36,293 nucleotides of DNA from Clostridiales bacterium (GCA_012519195.1 JAAYQP010000041.1:1-36293); one strand, 5' to 3'; positions 27,600 to 35,721 are shown, numbered from the stretch's first letter. Translations and numbers: made by a program. Notes: generated from the letters alone by a model not told the origin.

Positions 27600-28388
27600 A
27601 TGAGAAAAACAATCTATTTTATTATAGCGATTCTGGCTTTTCTGGCAGCAGAAGTGCTTCAACTGTTATTGGCAGGTTTGCTGTCTGCTGCCTATGGAAT
27701 AATCATTGCCATGAAAGGTGAGAGTACCTTAGATAATCATATACTTTATCTGATATCCATGGTTACTATTTTGATCTGTGGAATCGTATTTTTTCTTTGG
27801 TATTATTGGATGGTTCGGAGTGAGAGCAGAAAGCCTTGGAGAAGCCTATTGAACTCAAATCGTTGGGTAAGCTTATTTGGACTTGGGATCGGCTGCCAGT
27901 TACTGGTTTCAGGAGGAATGAGTCTGATCCAATCCTATTTTCCTAGAATATTTCATAATTATTCTGAAGTAATGGAACAGCTAATGAGCGGAAGCGCAAC
28001 TATGGTTGCACTCCTTAGCATAATCATAGCTCCCATTGCAGAAGAACTAATCTTTCGTGGTGTTATCCTGCATAGTGCTAGTAAAGCAGGTTCTTTCCTG
28101 GCCGCTAATCTATTGCAGGGGGTACTTTTTGGAATCTATCATTGGAATCTTGTTCAGGGGATCTACGCAGCAGCCTTAGGCTTTCTCCTTGGTTATGTAT
28201 GTAAAAAGTATCAATCGATCCTAGGTTCTATTCTATTGCATATGATCATTAACGCCAGCGCCTTCTTTGTTGTCTTATTTCCTGATCATATGATGGGATA
28301 TCTTGCCATGTCAATGATTGGCCTTATATTATTTACGATCTCTATGAGATCTCTACTTCATAGGAATGGTAGAGTAGTAAAGGAATAA
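27600..28388 (+). CDS. CPBP family intramembrane metalloprotease
   Basis: 262-aa polytopic protein of the CPBP/Abi (CAAX protease-like) family. The glutamate motif EELIFRG has Glu148/Glu149 and Arg153; the second motif is FGIYHWN with His181; the third is HMIINASA with His214. About seven to eight hydrophobic segments surround them. Roles in the family include processing of prenylated or bacteriocin-like peptides and self-immunity; no substrate is suggested here. The ATG at 27600 is chosen over one at 27546 because AAGGAAAG lies upstream and the first membrane segment then starts at the N-terminus. It lies 82 bp after cellobiose phosphorylase with no terminator seen between. Confidence 0.88.
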   Translation: MRKTIYFIIAILAFLAAEVLQLLLAGLLSAAYGIIIAMKGESTLDNHILYLISMVTILICGIVFFLWYYWMVRSESRKPWRSLLNSNRWVSLFGLGIGCQLLVSGGMSLIQSYFPRIFHNYSEVMEQLMSGSATMVALLSIIIAPIAEELIFRGVILHSASKAGSFLAANLLQGVLFGIYHWNLVQGIYAAALGFLLGYVCKKYQSILGSILLHMIINASAFFVVLFPDHMMGYLAMSMIGLILFTISMRSLLHRNGRVVKE

Positions 28389-28449
28389 GTAGAAATTCAT
28401 TATGCTTTTATGTATCTTATTAAAAAAATTATAGCTCTAAAAATTTTTC

Positions 28450-28478
28450 TTGATATTTTTTGATTCTTTTACTATACT
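28450..28478 (+). promoter_or_regulatory. Promoter of ECF S-component leader
   Basis: TTGATA (28450-28455), 17-bp spacer, TATACT (28473-28478). Transcription would begin near 28485, leaving a leader of about 430 nt before the start codon at 28919. Confidence 0.6.
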
Positions 28479-28484
28479 ATTTTA

Positions 28485-28918
28485 TCATGATAGGATAATG
28501 AATAAGTTACCGTAATTCAACTGCACTTTACCAATGTAGAGGCGGTAAGAAAATGTGGTTAACATTATTCTTTGATACAAATAAAATTCCGAGATAACCT
28601 TTGAGAATCTAAGGAAGCTTGGAAGGAATAGAATAATCCGGGATGAAAAGTCTTGACCTAGGTAAGCAAGAGGCAGGAACTTATACGGTATATTTGAGAA
28701 TTAGGCTTTCGTTTGCCTAATGATCTCTTATGCTTAGAATATCGTATAGTGATAAAGCGCCGTCATGCTAGAAGCAGTGGTTTGGACTGTTGTGCATAGA
28801 ATGGCGCTATTCTTATCTATAATAACAATAGTAATTAATGAAAAAGATTGTGGTCGAATTCCGGTAGAAATTCGTTATTTGTAATCAAGAACCAATTTTG
28901 ATTGAAAGGAGCTATGAT
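28485..28918 (+). ncRNA. Structured leader RNA, candidate orphan riboswitch
   Basis: No convincing ORF is present. Four hairpins are readable. (1) TTACCG (28507-28512)/CGGTAA (28543-28548), enclosing CTGCA/TGTAG. (2) ATACGGTAT (28683-28691)/ATATCGTAT (28739-28747), enclosing GAGA/TCTC and ATTAGGC/GCCTAAT with an 8-nt loop. (3) GATAA plus AGCGCC (28751-28761)/GGCGCT and TTATC (28803-28817), enclosing ATGC/GCAT and AGCAGT/ACTGTT. (4) AATCAA/TTGATT directly before the ribosome binding site (28882-28903). The stretch between 1 and 2 (28549-28682) is GA-rich and less paired. I checked by eye for cobalamin, TPP, FMN, THF, preQ1, SAM, lysine, c-di-GMP and T-box signatures and saw none. Control of the downstream vitamin transporter is inference. 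Confidence 0.45.
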
Positions 28919-29542
28919 ATGAAAACAAAATCATCGAACAGGACAACAAAGCTTGTACAGATTTCCCTATTGGTGGCAATTATTCTACTTATGGCATTTA
29001 CTCCAATTGGATATATTAGAACCTTGGGTTTAGAAATCACCTTAATCGTGATACCGGTGACAGTAGGTGCAATTATACTAGGACCAACAAGTGGTGCTAT
29101 TCTTGGAGCTGTCTTTGGTGCAACCAGCTTTATTCAGTGCTTTGGTATGAGTCCTTTTGGTGCTGCTTTGCTAGCTATTAATCCATGGGCTACCTTTATC
29201 CTTTGTATGGTTCCCCGTGTATTAATGGGATGGCTGAGCGGATTAATCTATGCAGGATTAAAACGAGGGAATCGAAATAAGAATTTTGCAATGATGATCA
29301 GCAATTTATCCGGACCTCTTCTTAACACACTATTATTTATGACTACCCTGATCCTATTTTTCTATTCCACAGAGTTTATTCAAGGGATTGCAACTAGCTT
29401 GGGAACATCCAGTGTGATTGCTTTCGTCATAGCATTTGTAGGACTGAATGGTTTGATTGAAGCAGGAGCATGCTTTGTACTGGGAAGTGCAGTTTCAAAG
29501 GCACTAGATCTCTTTCAGCAGAAGGCAGGAAGTAAATATTAA
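28919..29542 (+). CDS. ECF transporter S component, possibly pantothenate
   Basis: 207-aa membrane protein of the substrate-binding (S) subunit type of energy-coupling-factor vitamin transporters. It has about six hydrophobic segments, with the family-like stretch PVTVGAIILGPTSGAILGAVFGATSF (46-71) and NPWATFILCMVPRVLMGWLSGLIYAGL (88-114). It most resembles the PanT/COG4684 group, so pantothenate is a reasonable but unproven substrate; coaX elsewhere in the window shows that CoA synthesis from pantothenate occurs. The ATPase and T subunits are not here, as is usual for group II ECF systems. A TTG start at 28898 is rejected in favour of the ATG at 28919 with GAAAGGAG 7 nt upstream. Confidence 0.82.
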   Translation: MKTKSSNRTTKLVQISLLVAIILLMAFTPIGYIRTLGLEITLIVIPVTVGAIILGPTSGAILGAVFGATSFIQCFGMSPFGAALLAINPWATFILCMVPRVLMGWLSGLIYAGLKRGNRNKNFAMMISNLSGPLLNTLLFMTTLILFFYSTEFIQGIATSLGTSSVIAFVIAFVGLNGLIEAGACFVLGSAVSKALDLFQQKAGSKY

Positions 29543-29634
29543 TGGTTTCTGTAATGTATTTATCCTGTCATGAAAGTATGTAATTCCCATGTAATGCTAC
29601 TTACATTTTGAGGAAAAAATATTTAAAATATTTC

Positions 29635-29663
29635 TTGACATGTGTTATTCTACATGTTATAAT
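29635..29663 (+). promoter_or_regulatory. Consensus promoter of infC-rpmI-rplT
   Basis: TTGACA (29635-29640), 17-bp spacer, TATAAT (29658-29663), with extended -10 TGT. This is a full consensus sigma-A promoter, starting transcription near 29670. Confidence 0.9.
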
Positions 29664-29669
29664 TTATTA

Positions 29670-29955
29670 GCTGTGTAATAGATTACAGCATATGTTAAGA
29701 AGAGTATCCATCTCTCACCCCTAGCGTTGTTTATAATTGCGAACGGGTTAGGTAATACGAATATCATTGATTATTATCATAAGGTTACCTTGTGCCATAT
29801 GATAAAGGTATGATTGAATGTGTGGTGGATAATCTTTATTATCTACCTTTTTTTTGTAGATAATTGTATAAGGATAGCAGAAACACTGCAAATAATGCGG
29901 AGTCCATCCGCTTGGAACTATGTAATGTATATTTAGCCTATGGAGGTGCAGTACT
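29670..29955 (+). ncRNA. infC operon leader (L20-leader type) with attenuator
   Basis: The ~285-nt leader contains an intrinsic terminator: GGTGGATAAT (29824-29833), loop CTTT, ATTATCTACC (29838-29847), then eight T (29848-29855). In Firmicutes this operon is autoregulated by ribosomal protein L20 through premature termination in the leader; position and terminator fit that. Directly after the T-run, GTAGATAAT (29856-29864) can also pair with ATTATCTAC, forming a mutually exclusive hairpin. An upstream hairpin, GCTGTGTAAT with ATTACAGC, lies near the transcript start. Confidence 0.75.
29824..29855 (+). terminator. Attenuator in infC leader
   Basis: 10-bp stem with one G-T pair, 4-nt loop and T8 tail, located about 100 bp before infC. 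Readthrough must be regulated, since the three essential genes lie downstream. Confidence 0.85.
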
Positions 29956-30462
29956 ATTAGCGATTTAATGATTAATGAACAGATCAGGGACAGAGAAGTA
30001 CGCCTGATTGGTGAAAACGGAGAGCAGTTGGGGATTATGTCAGCCAAGGAAGCAATGAAAATTGCAAGGGAAGCAGAGCTTGACCTTGTGAAAATTGCGC
30101 CTACAGCTAAGCCACCGGTATGTAAAATTATCGATTACGGCAAGTACAGATATGAACTAGCTCGCAAAGAGAAAGAAGCCAAGAAAAAACAAAAGGTTAC
30201 CGAGGTAAAAGAAATCCGATTATCACCCAATATTGATGATAATGATTTGAATACCAAGGCAAACCATGCTAGAAAATTCTTAGTAAAAGGTGATAAAGTA
30301 AAAGTTTCACTGCGTTTTCGTGGCCGTGAGATGGCTCATACTGGATCATCTAAGGTAATCTTGGACGAATTCTATAAAAAGCTGGAAGATGTAGCGGTAA
30401 TTGATAAACCGGCTAAGCTCGAAGGAAGAAATATGACAATGTTCTTATCAGAAAAGCGTTAA
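29956..30462 (+). CDS. infC: Translation initiation factor IF-3 (AUU start)
   Basis: IF-3 binds the 30S subunit and checks start codon and initiator tRNA. The body is unmistakable: INEQIRDREVRLIGENGEQLG, the linker YELARKEKEAKKKQK, and the C-terminal domain EIRLSPNIDDNDLNTK with VSLRFRGREMAH. The first ATG (29968) lies 19 nt after the ribosome binding site GGAGGTG (29942-29948). ATT at 29956-29958 is 7 nt from it and in frame, giving N-terminal fMet-Ser-Asp-Leu-Met. AUU starts are established for infC and let IF-3 repress its own translation, so I choose 29956 (168 aa). First gene of the infC-rpmI-rplT operon. Confidence 0.92.
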   Translation: MSDLMINEQIRDREVRLIGENGEQLGIMSAKEAMKIAREAELDLVKIAPTAKPPVCKIIDYGKYRYELARKEKEAKKKQKVTEVKEIRLSPNIDDNDLNTKANHARKFLVKGDKVKVSLRFRGREMAHTGSSKVILDEFYKKLEDVAVIDKPAKLEGRNMTMFLSEKR

Positions 30463-30547
30463 ATATACTAAATATTACATCAGTATGGATAGGGATAGTT
30501 TAGGTTTAGGCTTGTCCTACTGAATTAATTATTAAGGAGGAAATATC

Positions 30548-30745
30548 ATGCCAAAATTAAAAACAAGCAGAGCAGCTGCGAAGCGTTTCAAGAAAACAGG
30601 TACTGGAAAATTAAAGAGAATGAAAGCTTATAAGAGCCATATTTTAACTAAGAAATCCGCTAAAAGAAAAAGAAATCTCAGAAAAGCAGTTATGACGGAT
30701 GAAACTAATATTAAGAATATGAAGAAAATCTTACCATATCTGTAA
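30548..30745 (+). CDS. rpmI: 50S ribosomal protein L35
   Basis: 65-aa basic protein with the family start [20 protein letters not shown] and the [16 protein letters not shown] stretch. AAGGAGG lies 8 nt upstream. It sits between infC (85 bp) and rplT (33 bp), the usual order. Confidence 0.97.
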   Translation: MPKLKTSRAAAKRFKKTGTGKLKRMKAYKSHILTKKSAKRKRNLRKAVMTDETNIKNMKKILPYL

Positions 30746-30778
30746 GAAAAGAGATTGTTGATAAGGAGGAAATAGAAG

Positions 30779-31135
30779 ATGGCAAGAATTAAAGGCGGAT
30801 TGAACGCTAGAAAGAAACACAATAGAGTATTAAAGCTGGCTAAAGGATACAGAGGTGCCAGATCAAAACAATATAGAGTTGCAAAACAGTCTGTAATGAG
30901 AGCATTAGCAACATCATTTGCAGGTAGAAAAGAAAGAAAGAGACAGTTCAGACAGTTATGGATTGCAAGAATTAATGCTGCAGCAAGAATGAACGGTCTT
31001 TCCTACAGCAAGTTTATGTATGGATTAAAGCTTGCAAATGTTGATATTAATAGAAAGATGCTTTCTGAAATGGCTATCAACGATGCAGAAGGTTTTGCTG
31101 CATTAGCAGAAGTTGCTAAATCAAAGTTGGCTTAA
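30779..31135 (+). CDS. rplT: 50S ribosomal protein L20
   Basis: 118-aa basic protein needed early in 50S assembly; in Firmicutes it also represses its own operon by acting on the leader. The start [23 protein letters not shown] and the segment [21 protein letters not shown] are diagnostic. AAGGAGG is spaced 8-9 nt before the ATG. Confidence 0.97.
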   Translation: MARIKGGLNARKKHNRVLKLAKGYRGARSKQYRVAKQSVMRALATSFAGRKERKRQFRQLWIARINAAARMNGLSYSKFMYGLKLANVDINRKMLSEMAINDAEGFAALAEVAKSKLA

Positions 31136-31189
31136 ATTAGACAAGCCTTTTGCATGGATCACATAGATGCCATATATGCTATATAATAA

Positions 31190-31240
31190 AAAGCCCGTAA
31201 TAATTAAGATATATCGAATATCTTAATTATTACGGGCTTT
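31190..31240. terminator. Bidirectional terminator after rplT
   Basis: A 23-bp perfect stem (31190-31212 with 31218-31240) around loop ATCGA. The outer part is AAAGCCCGTAAT/ATTACGGGCTTT. It separates convergent rplT (+) and the PII-like gene (-) and can work in both directions. Confidence 0.9.
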
Positions 31241-31269
31241 CTTATCGTATAAGAAAATCTCACACAATA

Positions 31270-31989
31270 TTAATCGTTATCAATTGATATGCTGTGCGTA
31301 CCTAAGCCCATTGCAGCTGATACAGGTAGAGAAAAACAGATTCCTTTACCAGCGGTGGCCAAACCAAATTCTTTCGTGATTTTTTCCATAATCCTATGTC
31401 TATGCTCATGGGGTGTTAGAATCATAACGATATCTTTTTCTGGCTGAATCGTGATTCCAAGAAATTTAGCAGCTTCTTCAGATCCTACACCTCTAGCATG
31501 TATTAGGGTTCCTCCGGTTGCACCGGCTGCTTTCGCTACATCCATTACCTCACTAAAGAGTCCGCCTGAAACAATAGATAATATTAAATCATAAGGTTCC
31601 TTTTGCATCATATGAAATTCCTCACTTTCACTCTTCCTATTATCATCCGCTGTAAGACATAGTTTAGATAGTATACTGCTACATCCGGATAATGAGATGG
31701 TAAATGCGATACCGGTACCTGGTTTGTTTAGGTCCATCTTTTTATGCATTTCATCTAATATTGAATTTGCCATAGTTTCTGTCATAACACTGAAGATTAC
31801 CGACTTTTTAACTTCACCAAAGCCAAGGATATCATATATTTCAGAATTAGCAGCCCCATATCCGTGTAAGACCAGATTCACAGGTACTCTATTTTTTTTA
31901 TAGATATCAATTACTTTATGCCCTAGACTATAATCTACAATAGATGTTAGCATCTGAATTCTGTTATTTGATATATGGTTGTTATCCAT
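31270..31989 (-). CDS. Tandem PII-like (GlnB-fold) regulator
   Basis: 239 aa with two PII-like halves. The second (about 132-232) is clear: YDLILSIVSGGLFSEVMDVAKAAGATGG, LIHARG (162-167), then IVMILTPHEHRHRIMEKITKEFG, matching the GlnB beta-alpha-beta layout, including the GxxGGTxIHARG region. The T-loop is very short and lacks the uridylylated Tyr of GlnB. The first half (about 13-110) is diverged but keeps LVLHGYGAANSEIYDILGFGE and ITGIAF-like strands. GGAGGG lies 6 nt before the ATG, inside the end of the upstream DUF1538 gene (2-nt gap), so the two are surely co-translated. I infer that it senses a small ligand and controls the DUF1538 transporter, as PII proteins control AmtB. Confidence 0.75.
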   Translation of the reverse strand: MDNNHISNNRIQMLTSIVDYSLGHKVIDIYKKNRVPVNLVLHGYGAANSEIYDILGFGEVKKSVIFSVMTETMANSILDEMHKKMDLNKPGTGIAFTISLSGCSSILSKLCLTADDNRKSESEEFHMMQKEPYDLILSIVSGGLFSEVMDVAKAAGATGGTLIHARGVGSEEAAKFLGITIQPEKDIVMILTPHEHRHRIMEKITKEFGLATAGKGICFSLPVSAAMGLGTHSISIDND

Positions 31990-31991
31990 TA

Positions 31992-33650
31992 CTAACCCTC
32001 CTGTCCATATGAGAGATCATCCTCTACGATATTGCCCCTATTATACTCTATATCTATATGACTAATCAATGATTTTTCTTCATTACCTTCAGTTATTTCA
32101 TTTTGCTTGTGTTCCTCTGACTGGCTTGCCTGATCATTCTCTTCATCATAATCGATAATAGTCTCATCAATTAATGGTAGAGGCTCCTTACTAGACAATT
32201 TACTTGTTTTAATGCGATAAACTAAACCAAGGCATTGAATTGTTATCAAGGGCGTCATGGCAACCATGGCAACAATACCAAAAGCATCTGTTAGGATGTT
32301 TCCCCCGACTCCTTCCGATGCGCCCATAGCAAAAGGAAGGAGAAAAGTGGCAGTCATTGGACCGGAAGCTACTCCACCAGAGTCAAATGCAATCGCGGTA
32401 AATAAAGGTGGGACGAAGAAGGTTAGTAGTAGGGCTATAGCATAGCCAGGAATAATCATATACCAGATAGAGATGCCAAATAATACACGAAGCATAGCTA
32501 GTCCAACAGATACAGCCACACCTATAGATAGGCTAATACCCATTGCTCTTCCAGATATATTACCTTCTGTAATTTCCTCAACCTGCTGTTTTAACACATG
32601 AACCGCTGGTTCTGCGGCTACAATGAAAAAGCCAATTAACATACCGAGGGGGAGTAGAGACCAACGGTAGGAACCAGATGCAAGTTTAATTCCTATATAA
32701 TGCCCTGCAGGCATAAATCCAACATTAACACCGGTTAAAAAGAGTACCAATCCAAGAAAGGTATAGACTACACCAACTACAATCTTAAGTAATGGACGCC
32801 GACTGATTCGGAGTGCAAATACTTGAAAAATTATAAACATTACAATAATGGGTAATAGAGCTATTACAACTTCCCAGGCAAAATGAGGAAGATTTGATAG
32901 AAACAAAAGAAATATTTCAGAGAACCGATCGAGAGTTGGAACTGATATTGGATTATAACTTCCAGAAGAGGAATTATAAAACATACCCAAGATTAATACC
33001 GTAATAATCGGACCGACTGAACATAGAGCTACAAGACCAAAGCTATCTTCTTCTGTTGTTTTATCCCCACGGACAGAGGCTAGTCCAATACCTAAAGCCA
33101 TAATAAATGGTACCGTAATAGGCCCAGTAGTTACACCTCCGGAATCAAAAGCAACTGCAAGGAAGTTTTCATGGGTAAAAATTGCAAGTAGGAATACTAA
33201 TAAATAAAGGCCAATTAGTATATGAGAAAGCTTTATTTGAAATAAGATACGCAAAAATGAGATAACTAAAAATATTCCTACTCCAATGGCCACGGCATTA
33301 ATTAATACAGCGTCAGGAACTGCCGGCGTCTGACTAGCCAAAACTTTCAGATCTGGTTCAGCAATTGTAATAAATGCACCGATAAATAAGGTAGTTACGA
33401 TGACTAGAGAAAGCTTCCGACTTTTGGTTAGATAGGAGCCCATCTTTTCTCCTATGTTCATCATGGAAATGTCAGCACCAAGTGTAAAAAAAGTCATTCC
33501 AATAATTAATAGGAGTGCACCAATTAGAAAAAGTACAATGGAATAGAAAGGCATAGGAGTAAATGTAAAGCTTAGTAGTAGTACAATAAAAGTAACGGGA
33601 AGAACAGAATATAATGCTTCCCAAAGTTTAATTTTAAGTTGTTTCTTCAT
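31992..33650 (-). CDS. DUF1538 membrane protein, internally duplicated
   Basis: 552 aa with about 12 membrane segments in two homologous halves. The same motifs recur at a spacing of about 250 residues: AEPD (98-101) and AEPA (346-349); AFDSGGVTTGP (167-177) and AFDSGGVASGP (421-431). Such inverted or tandem duplications are typical of secondary transporters and channels. A hydrophilic acidic tail (about 485-552; DYDEENDQASQSEEHKQNE) follows the last helix and would be cytoplasmic. Function and substrate are unknown. GAGGTGAT precedes the ATG. First gene of a two-gene operon with the PII-like regulator. Confidence 0.8.
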   Translation of the reverse strand: MKKQLKIKLWEALYSVLPVTFIVLLLSFTFTPMPFYSIVLFLIGALLLIIGMTFFTLGADISMMNIGEKMGSYLTKSRKLSLVIVTTLFIGAFITIAEPDLKVLASQTPAVPDAVLINAVAIGVGIFLVISFLRILFQIKLSHILIGLYLLVFLLAIFTHENFLAVAFDSGGVTTGPITVPFIMALGIGLASVRGDKTTEEDSFGLVALCSVGPIITVLILGMFYNSSSGSYNPISVPTLDRFSEIFLLFLSNLPHFAWEVVIALLPIIVMFIIFQVFALRISRRPLLKIVVGVVYTFLGLVLFLTGVNVGFMPAGHYIGIKLASGSYRWSLLPLGMLIGFFIVAAEPAVHVLKQQVEEITEGNISGRAMGISLSIGVAVSVGLAMLRVLFGISIWYMIIPGYAIALLLTFFVPPLFTAIAFDSGGVASGPMTATFLLPFAMGASEGVGGNILTDAFGIVAMVAMTPLITIQCLGLVYRIKTSKLSSKEPLPLIDETIIDYDEENDQASQSEEHKQNEITEGNEEKSLISHIDIEYNRGNIVEDDLSYGQEG

Positions 33651-33945
33651 ATATCACCTCTCAGTTATGATTTTTTGAGCATATAGAATATAATATATAG
33701 AGAAAATATCACATCTTATACCACAATATTCTACTAAATATTAGAATCCTTCGCAATACTCATCTGGTTATTTCCAGAAAATTTTATAAGAATCTGATTG
33801 TCCATAATTAATGGTAAACTAATTAAGCTACTAATATTAAAAATTGATTAAAGAGATTTAATTATATTGCAGGAATATGAAATATGAAGTATGATTAAAA
33901 GGTAAATATTTCAAAAACTTGTAAGATTATCTTTAGGAGGTCTCT
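33651..33945. other. Divergent intergenic region, nothing distinctive
   Basis: AT-rich, about 295 bp between the divergent DUF1538 and LiaF-like genes. It must hold two promoters, but I see no well-spaced consensus pair, hairpin or ORF. Confidence 0.3.
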
Positions 33946-34659
33946 ATGAGAAATAAACTTACCAATGTTTTATGGGGATTGTTTTTTATTGCTATAGGAA
34001 TAGGCTTTGCAGGGGATGTATTAAGACTTTGGGATTTCGAACTATTCTTTGATGGTTGGTGGACACTACTAATTATTATACCTTGTTTTATTAGTATGAT
34101 CCAATCTGGCTTTGGAGTAGGCTCGACCATGGGCTTTATCATCGGAGTACTTTTGCTCATGTCTTATTGGGTGGATTTTAATTTTAATGTGATGAAGCTG
34201 ATTGTACCTGCGATCCTAATTTTTATTGGACTTCGAATCCTCTTCCAGAGTGCATTTAGAAAAACAATCCGTTATGATGATAACGTATATCGGGAAAGTG
34301 GAGAGGGCACATCGGGATATAGCAGTGCATCCAACAATCCATCGGAATACTCAGCCATCTTTAGTAGTAACAAGATACATGTGGATGATAATTTTTTTAG
34401 AGGAACCAATTTAAATGCAGTGTTTGGAGCGATCGTTCTAGATTTAAGGGATCTCCAACCCCAGCATGATATAGAGATAAATGCGACCGCTATTTTTGCA
34501 GGAATTGATATATTTGTTCCAAAAGGAGTTCGAATCAAGGTGAATAATGTTCCGATTTTTGGTGGAGTAGATGTTAAAACTGAGCAAACAGCAGATGTGA
34601 ATGCGCCAACGATTTATCTGAACTCTACCTGTATGTTTGGAGGTATTGATATTAAATGA
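33946..34659 (+). CDS. LiaF-like envelope stress protein
   Basis: 237 aa. The N-terminal ~105 residues form about four membrane segments (LWGLFFIAIGIGF, WWTLLIIIPCFI, GFIIGVLLLMSYW, LIVPAILIFIGLRILF) as in LiaI/LiaF-type domains. The C-terminal ~90 residues are a beta-rich LiaF domain (DUF2154), with AVFGAIVLDLRD, AIFAGIDIFVPKGV, PIFGGVDV and CMFGGIDIK. In Bacillus LiaF inhibits the LiaRS two-component system responding to cell-wall antibiotics; no lia kinase or regulator is in the window, so that link is inference. AGGAGGT is well placed. The stop codon overlaps the start of the next gene (ATGA). Confidence 0.8.
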   Translation: MRNKLTNVLWGLFFIAIGIGFAGDVLRLWDFELFFDGWWTLLIIIPCFISMIQSGFGVGSTMGFIIGVLLLMSYWVDFNFNVMKLIVPAILIFIGLRILFQSAFRKTIRYDDNVYRESGEGTSGYSSASNNPSEYSAIFSSNKIHVDDNFFRGTNLNAVFGAIVLDLRDLQPQHDIEINATAIFAGIDIFVPKGVRIKVNNVPIFGGVDVKTEQTADVNAPTIYLNSTCMFGGIDIK

Positions 34660-35558
34660 GTACATTCCAAAAAGTAATTAAATATTGTGCAATAGCCTTT
34701 GCTGTAATGCTCGCAATAGGTATTATAACTACTATGGCTAGTGCAGCTACTGCGATCATATCCTTAGTATCTGGAGTATCCGGTAAGTTTGTACATCGTG
34801 ATAGTGTTAATGTTGATTTTAATCAGGATCGTATAACTAGGAAGGACTTATCGGAAAGCTTTCAGGATGTGAAAAATCTAGATATCGATATTGACACAGG
34901 AAGTCTGCAAGTAATAAATGGGGATACCTTACGTGTGGAAGCAGAAAATGTTCCTGATGATTTTGAAGCTAAGGTCACCAGCAATGGAACCTTAATTCTA
35001 AGGGAAAAAGCACGTCATATTAATTTCCTTTGGTTTAACTTTAATATCAATAACAATTTAAATTCTAAGATAATCCTATATCTTCCAGCAGATTTGAAAT
35101 TAAAGGAGACCGAAATCGATACCGGAGCCGGTAAAGTTACCATAGAGGGTTTAAGTACCAAGGAGTTATTTATCTCTGCTGGCGCTGGTAATGTGGATGG
35201 AAGGAATATACAAGCGGATAAAGTAGTATTGGACGGTGGAGTTGGATCCGTCTCCTTTAAGGATATCTATTTTGAGGATATGGATCTAGATTGCGGAGTA
35301 GGTAATGTTTGGATCGAAGGAAAAGTTATTGGAGATAGTACGATTGACTGCGGTGTAGGAAATGTGGATTTAAATTTGATTGGCAGACCGGAAGATTATG
35401 ATTTTGATATCGAAGCAGGAGTAGGAAGAGTGCGCTTGAATGGAGAACGTATTTCGAAAGAATATCGTAAAAACAATGAAGCTGCTTCTTCTATAGAAAT
35501 TGATGGGGGAGTTGGTAACGTCGAAATTAATTTTACATCAGTCGGAGAAGATTTTTAA
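34656..35558 (+). CDS. DUF4097-type beta-solenoid membrane protein
   Basis: 300 aa, translationally coupled to the LiaF-like gene by a 4-nt ATGA overlap. An N-terminal hydrophobic segment (about 10-40) anchors it, and the rest is extracellular or cytoplasmic beta-repeat. The motif (D/S/E)xGxGxV recurs: DTGAGKV at 155, SAGAGNV at 174, DGGVGSV at 193, DCGVGNV at 212 and 231 (exactly 19 residues apart), then EAGVGRV at 253 and DGGVGNV at 283. This is the pattern of a DUF4097 (putative adhesin) right-handed beta-solenoid. Pairing with LiaF-like proteins suggests a shared role in envelope sensing; this is inference. Confidence 0.8.
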   Translation: MSTFQKVIKYCAIAFAVMLAIGIITTMASAATAIISLVSGVSGKFVHRDSVNVDFNQDRITRKDLSESFQDVKNLDIDIDTGSLQVINGDTLRVEAENVPDDFEAKVTSNGTLILREKARHINFLWFNFNINNNLNSKIILYLPADLKLKETEIDTGAGKVTIEGLSTKELFISAGAGNVDGRNIQADKVVLDGGVGSVSFKDIYFEDMDLDCGVGNVWIEGKVIGDSTIDCGVGNVDLNLIGRPEDYDFDIEAGVGRVRLNGERISKEYRKNNEAASSIEIDGGVGNVEINFTSVGEDF

Positions 35559-35650
35559 AATTTAGAGTAAAATTCATTTCACGAAAAATTTAAAGGATAA
35601 TTCTTGCATTCTTTGTATACAAATATTAAAATAAGGCAGAATAATTGGAG

Positions 35651-35690
35651 GGGACGTTAGTAATTTCAAAAGCGTCCCTATTCATGACTC
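35651..35690 (+). terminator. Probable terminator after DUF4097 gene
   Basis: GGGACG (35651-35656) pairs with CGTCCC (35673-35678) across a 16-nt loop, followed by TATTC and, further on, a T7 run. The long loop makes it moderate. Confidence 0.45.
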
Positions 35691-35721
35691 GTTTTTTTAC
35701 TAGATTGCAAAGGAGAGAAAA

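Noticed and set aside
27539-27721. 60-aa plus-strand ORF overlapping the CPBP protease start
   Set aside because: Out of frame with the protease gene, no ribosome binding site, no recognisable sequence.
28845-28880. GTGGTCGAATTCC resembling a tRNA T-arm
   Set aside because: No acceptor, D-arm or anticodon arm can be built around it; it is part of the structured leader.
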